Source: CANHEE01 sp043777755 (GTDB lineage: Bacteria > Bacteroidota > Bacteroidia > Chitinophagales > Saprospiraceae). Taken from it: 6,120 bases of DNA. A model generated the notes under the pieces. That model had not been told where the DNA came from and ran no database searches. It was given only the letters and a program-made list of their open reading frames with translations. Location of the stretch: assembly GCA_043777755.1 (NCBI GenBank), contig JAYWHK010000315.1, positions 1 to 6,120 of the forward strand, given 5' to 3'. The position numbers and the translations under genes are program-made. This document shows, piece after piece, positions 1 to 4,253 of this stretch. Within the stretch, counting starts at the first letter, position 1. Each line of letters opens with the position of its first letter.

Positions 1-2
1 GA

Positions 3-89
3 AGTGAAAGTGATTTTCGGATTGGAAAAAATTACAGTTATTGATTTTCAATACATTATGAAATAATGACCCCGAAAATCACTTTCACT
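3..89. repeat. 18-bp inverted repeat with two nested hairpins
   Basis: Bases 3-20 (agtgaaagtgattttcgg) are the exact reverse complement of 72-89. The 51-base interior contains two further small palindromes: 40-52 (attga/tcaat, 3-nt loop) and 54-68 (cattat/ataatg, loop gaa). As single-stranded nucleic acid it could fold into a long stem closing a multibranch loop. No T-run follows either arm, so it is not a typical intrinsic terminator. It may be an intergenic repeat family, the end of a small mobile element, or a processing signal from the gene to the left. The left arm starts at the window edge, so more structure may lie outside. Confidence 0.75.
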
Positions 90-90
90 C

Positions 91-288
91 TAGTATAAAT
101 CATTACAATTATTCCTATACGCCTACTTATCAAAATTTTATACATTTTTTTATATTATATTTTATAAAAAATTTTGAATAAAATATTTTTTTTAGTAGTT
201 TTATTTGAAAATAAAAATAAAAGTAGTACTTTTATCGTGAGAAAACAATATTGCAAAATTTTTATAAAAAAAATCTGATAAATTTACT
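91..288 (+). other. AT-rich non-coding leader upstream of the OmpA-like gene
   Basis: About 200 bases of very AT-rich sequence, with long A and T runs, separate the left inverted repeat from the ATG at 289. No credible ORF or RNA gene is seen. The promoter for the + strand pair is expected here, but no clean match to the Bacteroidota -7 element (TAnnTTTG) was found by eye. There is no Shine-Dalgarno motif before 289, which is normal for the phylum. The best-defined structure is the palindrome at 217-235. Confidence 0.5.
217..235. promoter_or_regulatory. 9-bp palindrome, candidate operator
   Basis: The arms ataaaagta (217-225) and tacttttat (227-235) are perfect reverse complements around a single central G, 53 bases upstream of the OmpA-like start codon. 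A looser AT palindrome (199-205 with 210-216) lies directly to its left. Near-continuous dyad symmetry with a one-base centre suits a dimeric repressor site better than an RNA hairpin. In sequence this AT-rich, a chance palindrome is quite possible, so the regulatory role is inferred only. Confidence 0.25.
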
Positions 289-1146
289 ATGTTAAAAACC
301 CTTACTTATTCCTTATTGATTTTTTCATTATGGGCATTGTTTGGGCGATGGTATTATGTTTGTTACATTCGAGGCTGTGATTGCTGCGAAAAAACAACGA
401 AACAAATGTCACTTTCTACCAATCTTCGACTCAGTAAAGATGGTGCAACGGATATTCTTCGTGGTTACGAGCAATTTTCATACACTACTGGTGCAACATT
501 ACCTGACCTAAATACTGACAATTTGGATTTTTTATCCAAAACAGCAGCTTATTTGAAAGAAAATGCCAGCGAAACGCTGAAAATTACGGCTTGTAGCCGA
601 GAAAATGAAGATGCCGCCTTAGGCTTAAAGCGAGCCGAAGCACTTCGTGACGCTTTGGTAAAATTAGGCATTGATGCAGCAAGAATAACTATTGCGGCTT
701 GTGTAAGTAGTAAAGACTTGCATACCTCCGTAGTATTTAATCTTCCAGCATCAAACTCTTCAAATACAGCAATTGCTAAAACTGTTGAAAAAAAAGACAG
801 CTATTTAGATTTTGACATTTCGGACGAAAACTTCGCTTTCAATTCCGCTACTTTTCAGCCCAAACAAGAGTTTATCAACAAAGTCAATCAACTTTCGACT
901 TACATTGCAAGCCATCCTAAAATCAGCGTCAGCATTACAGGACATACAGATAATGTAGGAAGTGATGCTTACAATATCCGTTTAGGGCAGCAACGAGCGG
1001 AAGCTGTAAAGGCATATATGGCAAAATTAGGCTTAAAAATTAATATTAATGCTACTTCGCAAGGCGAAAAATCACCGATTGTGACCAACGACAGCGAAGA
1101 AGGACGTGCGCAAAACCGCCGTGTCAATTGTAAAGTAAATCAATAA
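289..1146 (+). CDS. OmpA-family protein with N-terminal membrane anchor and tandem OmpA-like domains
   Basis: This is a 285-residue envelope protein. Residues about 5-20 form a hydrophobic segment followed by WYYVCYIRGCDCC, resembling an uncleaved inner-membrane anchor rather than a clean lipoprotein signal. Residues about 75-150 look like a degenerate OmpA C-terminal domain (YLKENASETLKIT, then LGLKRAEALRDALVKLGI). Residues about 180-283 form a canonical OmpA domain, with FNSATFQP, GHTDNVG (218-224), RLGQQRAEAVKAYMAKLG and RAQNRRV (273-279). In this family the fold binds peptidoglycan non-covalently, so the protein probably links membrane to cell wall. There is no beta-barrel and no long linker. 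The ATG at 289 is the first in frame and precedes the hydrophobic segment, which supports this start. The HhH protein follows 27 nt downstream with no terminator between, so co-transcription is likely. Family assignment is firm; precise role is unknown. Confidence 0.9.
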   Translation: MLKTLTYSLLIFSLWALFGRWYYVCYIRGCDCCEKTTKQMSLSTNLRLSKDGATDILRGYEQFSYTTGATLPDLNTDNLDFLSKTAAYLKENASETLKITACSRENEDAALGLKRAEALRDALVKLGIDAARITIAACVSSKDLHTSVVFNLPASNSSNTAIAKTVEKKDSYLDFDISDENFAFNSATFQPKQEFINKVNQLSTYIASHPKISVSITGHTDNVGSDAYNIRLGQQRAEAVKAYMAKLGLKININATSQGEKSPIVTNDSEEGRAQNRRVNCKVNQ

Positions 1147-1173
1147 TCAAACATTCAAAACGTAATTTATACA

Positions 1174-2115
1174 ATGGAAATACTAAAAAGATTTTTATGT
1201 GATTGGGGTTCAGCAGACAGCAATATGTTGTTGTTTTTTATGTTGATTTCCTTTTTATTGGGTCTTTTGGCTGGTTGGCTTATATGGGGTCGTAAAATCG
1301 AAGCGATGCTCGCAACTTTAGCTCAAAAAGAAGACAGCATCAAAGACCTTAACGCAAAACTAATCATCAAAGAAACAGATTTGAACAAAGCCAATACCGA
1401 TATTGACGTGCTGCGCCTTACTAATCGTACGCACGAAGAAGAAAAAGGACAACTTCGAGTAGATTTGTACGATGCAAAAGAAATGAATATTGACCTTATG
1501 TCAAAACTAAACGCTGCAATGGCAATGGCTGTACCTGTTTCAGTTGCTGCGGTTGCTGCTTCTACAATAGATGCTGATGCTAATGTTGCAATTGAGGACA
1601 ATGCTACAAGTATTGAATTTGATGTTGAAACGCCGTCCGACTTACCTGAGGAGGTAGTTGTTGTCGAGTCTTCAAGCGATTTGGATTTGAACAGTAATTT
1701 AGAAACTGACTTATCCGAAGACATAATCATTGATGAGGTTTCAAGTGATTTAGAAAGCATAGAACCAGAGGCATTGTCAATGGCTGCTTCTACCGATTTG
1801 GTAGAACCAGTTGAAGAAGTTATTATTGAAGAACAACCAATGCTCGCAATGCAACCTGACAACCTAAAAATTGTTGAAGGCATTGGGCCTAAAATCGAAG
1901 AGTTGTGCAATGGAATTGATATTTGGACGTGGAAACAACTTTCTGAAACTTCGGTTGAACGCTTACAAGAAATGTTGGAAACTGCTGGAAAACGTTATCA
2001 AATCCACAATCCAGCGACTTGGCCAGCACAAGCTGCTATGGCGTGCGAAGGAAAATGGGATGAACTCAAAGTCTATCAAGACCACTTGAAAGGTGGTAAA
2101 GAACCTGAGAAATAA
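1174..2115 (+). CDS. Membrane-anchored coiled-coil protein with C-terminal helix-hairpin-helix-like domain
   Basis: This is a 313-residue protein in four parts. Residues about 18-38 are a strong transmembrane helix (MLLFFMLISFLLGLLAGWL). Residues about 40-115 are charged, heptad-like and predicted coiled coil. Residues about 130-228 are an acidic, low-complexity linker with repeated EE/ED-hydrophobic-SSDL units. Residues about 229-308 are a globular domain with VEGIGPKIEEL (234-244) and NPATWPAQAAMACEGKWDEL (279-298). That ending is recognised from Bacteroidota proteins often given unrelated names such as 'L21-like' or 'NADH dehydrogenase subunit E-like'; those names should not be taken as function. 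GIGPK is the hairpin of helix-hairpin-helix modules, which often bind DNA, but DNA binding is unproven here. It lies downstream of the OmpA-like gene and is followed by a terminator, so it is probably the last gene of a two-gene envelope operon. Confidence 0.85.
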   Translation: MEILKRFLCDWGSADSNMLLFFMLISFLLGLLAGWLIWGRKIEAMLATLAQKEDSIKDLNAKLIIKETDLNKANTDIDVLRLTNRTHEEEKGQLRVDLYDAKEMNIDLMSKLNAAMAMAVPVSVAAVAASTIDADANVAIEDNATSIEFDVETPSDLPEEVVVVESSSDLDLNSNLETDLSEDIIIDEVSSDLESIEPEALSMAASTDLVEPVEEVIIEEQPMLAMQPDNLKIVEGIGPKIEELCNGIDIWTWKQLSETSVERLQEMLETAGKRYQIHNPATWPAQAAMACEGKWDELKVYQDHLKGGKEPEK

Positions 2116-2138
2116 TCAACAAAACTAAATACTACGAG

Positions 2139-2165
2139 GCTGTCTTGCAAAAGGCAGCTTTTTTT
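2139..2165 (+). terminator. Intrinsic terminator of the OmpA/HhH pair
   Basis: An 8-bp stem (gctgtctt, 2139-2146, with aaggcagc, 2151-2158, one G-U pair) is closed by the tetraloop gcaa and followed by seven T (2159-2165). It begins 24 bases after the stop codon at 2113-2115. The GNRA-type loop and clean U-tract make this a textbook factor-independent terminator. Confidence 0.9.
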
Positions 2166-2256
2166 GAATAAAAAAATGTAACTATTTATCACTTTTGCGA
2201 TTTTTACCACGGAGAAACCGTAACGCATAAATCCAATTGTACACAAAATCTAACAA

Positions 2257-2296
2257 AAAAACCGCTGCAATAATGTAAATTATCACAGCGGTTTTT
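2257..2296 (-). terminator. Bidirectional intrinsic terminator closing the minus-strand block
   Basis: Arms aaaaaccgctg (2257-2267) and cagcggttttt (2286-2296) are perfect 11-bp complements. The 18-base interior holds a further small stem (2270-2274 with 2279-2283). On the minus strand the stem is followed by seven U (complement of 2255-2261); on the plus strand by five T (2292-2296). It lies about 17 bases beyond the methylase stop codon. It therefore ends methylase transcription and could also catch read-through from the + strand genes. The 2166-2256 stretch before it holds no gene that I can support. Confidence 0.85.
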
Positions 2297-2300
2297 GATT

Positions 2301-2319
2301 ATTTAAACGCAGTTTAAAT
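2301..2319. repeat. 8-bp hairpin over the methylase stop codon
   Basis: Arms atttaaac (2301-2308) and gtttaaat (2312-2319) are exact reverse complements with a 3-base loop. The right arm contains the methylase stop codon (TAA, complement of 2314-2316). It sits immediately before the main terminator in the direction of transcription, giving two stacked hairpins at the 3' end of the message. This could help 3'-end stability or be chance in AT-rich sequence. Confidence 0.5.
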
Positions 2320-3174
2320 CGGGTAATTTGCAGTGAGAACTTCAACTTTCATCTTGTTAGTTTTAGAACTGACCGCTACCTTTTTTTCAATCTTCTGTTG
2401 ATACCAACCATACTTTTGAACATAAGTATCAAGTACTTCACTGTCGTAAGAGCTTAGTAAAAACTTGCCTTTGCAATCAGCAATCGTATCAAGTAAATTT
2501 GTGAAATCTTCCAGTGTATAACCATCATAATGACCACAATTTGAATTGTAATAAGGTGGGTCAATATAGTGAAATGTATCAACGGTATCTCTTGAATTAA
2601 TTACTTTGATTGCATCATTACATTCAATATCAACTCTATCCAAACGCTTCTTTAGTGCTGATGTGAACGCTAATTTTTTATTTACCAACTTTCGTGTCGT
2701 AGAGCCTGAGTAGCCTTTTAAAATAGCTGAAGAAAAACTCATATTCGTTTGAACCCATAAAGCCCATGCAACTTTTATTCTATCGTGATGCTCAGGGTAT
2801 TTTAATACAAATGCTGCTTCACGATGTACTTTTCTACTCGCTGGTGTTTCTAAAATTAACTTTCGCAAAATGCCGAAGTCAGAACTTAGAACTTGATAAA
2901 ACGTTACTAACGCTGTATTTAAGTCATTCACGACTTCATGTTTAGATGGTTTTTTAGCAAAAAATATAGCTGCTCCTCCTAAGAAGGCTTCAGTATATAT
3001 AGTATGCTCTGGAATCAAATCGACAATCAATCGTGCCAAGTTTTGTTTTCCGCCGTAGTACGAGATTGGTGTTTTACCAAAAACTCTAAAGTGATTCTTT
3101 TTCAAATTATTTTTTTTATCTTCTTTTTTTGTTAAAAAATATAATTTTACAAAAAATAGTTTTAGGGCTGCCAT
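2314..3174 (-). CDS. D12-class DNA adenine N6-methyltransferase (Dam-like, phage type)
   Basis: This enzyme would transfer a methyl group from S-adenosylmethionine to adenine N6 in a short DNA site. The 286-residue reading frame has the family landmarks in order: TPISYYGGKQNL (35-46), the SAM-binding loop region TEAFLGGAAIFFAKK (61-75), VVNDLN (81-86), and the catalytic motif IV YIDPPYY (203-209, with DPPY intact). Length without the first two dozen residues (about 263) matches T4-type Dam enzymes. Target sequence cannot be read from the protein; GATC is possible but absent from this window. No restriction endonuclease adjoins it, so it appears to be an orphan, as is usual for phage-borne members. 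The start is doubtful. The ATG at 3172-3174 lies in the loop of a terminator-like hairpin, and residues 1-23 are atypical for the family. A TTG at 3103-3105 (residue 24) is the only other plausible start nearby. Confidence 0.9.
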   Translation of the reverse strand: MAALKLFFVKLYFLTKKEDKKNNLKKNHFRVFGKTPISYYGGKQNLARLIVDLIPEHTIYTEAFLGGAAIFFAKKPSKHEVVNDLNTALVTFYQVLSSDFGILRKLILETPASRKVHREAAFVLKYPEHHDRIKVAWALWVQTNMSFSSAILKGYSGSTTRKLVNKKLAFTSALKKRLDRVDIECNDAIKVINSRDTVDTFHYIDPPYYNSNCGHYDGYTLEDFTNLLDTIADCKGKFLLSSYDSEVLDTYVQKYGWYQQKIEKKVAVSSKTNKMKVEVLTANYPI

Positions 3175-3192
3175 TTGACTACCCTAAAACTA
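3151..3192 (-). terminator. Terminator-like hairpin between the 131-aa gene and the methylase
   Basis: Read on the minus strand, arm TAGTTTTAGGG (complement of 3182-3192) pairs perfectly with CCCTAAAACTA (complement of 3157-3167) across a 14-base loop. Six U follow immediately (complement of 3151-3156). It starts 8 bases after the stop codon of the upstream gene (3201-3203), the usual place for an intrinsic terminator. The loop contains the ATG taken as the methylase start. It may end the tail operon, act as an attenuator, or hide the methylase start codon. Confidence 0.65.
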
Positions 3193-3200
3193 AGAAGATT

Positions 3201-3596
3201 TTACGCTCTCTCAATAGGAGATTCCCACTTAAATTCTCGCAACAATGGCTCAGGGAGTGCTGTTTCAAAGATTTTACGAACCTCATCTTCCTTAATACCA
3301 AGTTGATTGGAGTTCAATTTTTCATTGAGAACTCTGAAGGCTTCTGCTCGGACTTCATCAGATTTTGAAATGGTATCATTTACTGCTTGAACAACAGCTG
3401 AACCCTTTTTTTCGATTGCATCAGCAGTCGCAGTTTGCGATGCTTCAATCTTAGTAAATACTTCTTTGAATTGGAGGTCGATTTTTTCAAAAACCTCTTT
3501 CATGTATGCAATAACTGCATCTTTTGCTGCACCTACATTATCGTAGATACGACCCAATAACTGGACAAACCAGTACACTAATTTTAATAAATCCAT
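3201..3596 (-). CDS. Hypothetical 131-aa helical protein with N-terminal hydrophobic segment
   Basis: I do not recognise the family. The protein starts with a short hydrophobic/aromatic stretch (LLKLVYWFVQLLGRIY, residues 3-18) that could lie in or on a membrane. Residues about 20-110 are alanine- and charge-rich with hydrophobic heptad-like spacing (VFEKIDLQFKEVFTKIEASQ; VVQAVNDTISKSDEVRAEAF), suggesting long helices or a coiled coil. It ends in FKWESPIERA. It is the last gene before the terminator-like hairpin, 40 bases downstream of the 123-aa gene. No Shine-Dalgarno motif is present. Location after a fibre suggests a tail accessory or membrane-active phage protein; a holin-like role is speculative, since one weak hydrophobic segment is poor support. 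Confidence 0.7.
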   Translation of the reverse strand: MDLLKLVYWFVQLLGRIYDNVGAAKDAVIAYMKEVFEKIDLQFKEVFTKIEASQTATADAIEKKGSAVVQAVNDTISKSDEVRAEAFRVLNEKLNSNQLGIKEDEVRKIFETALPEPLLREFKWESPIERA

Positions 3597-3636
3597 TGTA
3601 AATAGAATTTTAAATATGAAAAAAATAAAAATTTTG

Positions 3637-4008
3637 TTAATACTGAATTTTCATGCCGCTTTTTTCTTCCATCATGGCATGAAGGGCAATCATATCAATC
3701 TCACCTGCATCAGGTAAATTCATAACAACTTGACTAATATCCGCTTTTGAACCGACAAAAGACTTTACTGATTGCAAATATTTTTTCAAGTCTTCCAAGT
3801 TATTATATATTTCAGAGAAACTACTAAAGTACACCATCACAATCAAGTTTGAGCAACTCAAATATATTTGGCATGGTGTGTTGTTCGTAAAAGAATAACC
3901 TTGATATTGTTCTTTTGCAATACCATTTTTGCCCCAAGTAATTATCATTTCACCTTCCGCAATAGAAAATGATGTGATTTTTTCTTTTTCCGAAATAATA
4001 ATATGCAT
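3637..4008 (-). CDS. Hypothetical 123-aa protein in tail-fibre-linked operon
   Basis: No family recognised. The N-terminal half (residues 1-62) looks beta-rich (MHIIISEKEKITSFSIAEGE, then CQIYLSCSNLIVMVYFSS). The C-terminal half (about 64-123) looks helical (EIYNNLEDLKKYLQSVKSF, MIALHAMMEEK). There is no signal peptide and no clear membrane helix. It starts 5 bases after the stop of the 64-aa gene. That junction reads TAAGGACTATG, so the stop codon overlaps an AAGGA element just before the ATG, which suggests translational coupling. Position suggests a small structural or assembly protein of a tail; this is inference from context only. Confidence 0.7.
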   Translation of the reverse strand: MHIIISEKEKITSFSIAEGEMIITWGKNGIAKEQYQGYSFTNNTPCQIYLSCSNLIVMVYFSSFSEIYNNLEDLKKYLQSVKSFVGSKADISQVVMNLPDAGEIDMIALHAMMEEKSGMKIQY

Positions 4009-4013
4009 AGTCC

Positions 4014-4208
4014 TTAAATATTTTTTAGAGCTACTAATTTTTGTTTTGAAAGTGACTCAAGCATTGTGTATTTGTTGATTTGCGCTTGTACAGCGATTTT
4101 TTCAATCAACTCTCTGCTCGTGTCAATTACTACATCATCTTTAAAAAATGTAGTTTCCAAGTAATCTTTTCCAAGAATACTTATTTTTTCTACAGTGCAG
4201 GTGTACAT
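4014..4208 (-). CDS. Hypothetical 64-aa protein downstream of the fibre gene
   Basis: This is a small, unrecognised protein. The first half is beta-like (YTCTVEKISILGKDYLETTFF, residues 2-22, followed by DDVVIDTS). The second half looks helical (RELIEKIAVQAQINKYTMLESLSKQKL). It begins 45 bases after the fibre stop and ends 5 bases before the 123-aa gene, so all three are probably on one transcript. In its frame an in-frame TGA lies 33 bases upstream of the ATG with no other ATG between, so the start is well bounded. The tight packing with its neighbours supports it as a real gene despite its size. Confidence 0.65.
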   Translation of the reverse strand: MYTCTVEKISILGKDYLETTFFKDDVVIDTSRELIEKIAVQAQINKYTMLESLSKQKLVALKNI

Positions 4209-4210
4209 AA

Positions 4211-4249
4211 TTAAGAATAGGATTCGTATGTAAATGTTAACTCACTCAT
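4211..4249 (-). CDS. Possible 12-codon ORF between the fibre and the 64-aa gene
   Basis: ATG at 4247-4249 opens MSELTFTYESYS and stops at 4211-4213. It starts 4 bases after the fibre stop codon and ends 2 bases before the ATG of the 64-aa gene, filling the gap almost exactly. It may be a coupling mini-cistron that hands ribosomes to the next gene, or the remnant of a longer gene start now out of frame with the 64-aa gene. It may equally be chance; nothing else supports translation. Confidence 0.2.
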   Translation of the reverse strand: MSELTFTYESYS

Positions 4250-4253
4250 AATT

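Noticed and set aside
1..90. CRISPR-like or terminator reading of the left inverted repeat
   Set aside because: Only one inverted pair, no direct repeat array or spacers, and no T-run after either arm.
1323..1910. Minus-strand 195-codon ORF opposite the HhH protein gene
   Set aside because: Ser/Ile/Thr-rich antisense translation of the acidic linker and coiled coil; the + strand frame has clear domains.
1871..2089. Plus-strand 72-codon ORF inside the HhH gene
   Set aside because: Out-of-frame shadow within a well-supported coding region.
2166..2256. Search for a tRNA, small RNA or attachment site between the terminators
   Set aside because: No cloverleaf, no convincing direct repeat and only a weak 4-bp stem (acgg/ccgt near 2209-2221).
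3129..3368. Plus-strand 79-codon ORF
   Set aside because: Antisense to the methylase 5' end and the 131-aa gene; runs through the terminator hairpin and has no start context.
3616..3717. Plus-strand 33-codon ORF starting MKKIKILLILNF, resembling a signal peptide
   Set aside because: Very short and antisense to the 123-aa gene; the A/T-rich start gives a K/I/L-rich peptide by composition.
2314..4208. Restriction-modification or toxin-antitoxin system formed by the methylase and small genes
   Set aside because: None of the small proteins shows nuclease motifs or toxin/antitoxin features, and a terminator-like hairpin separates them from the methylase.
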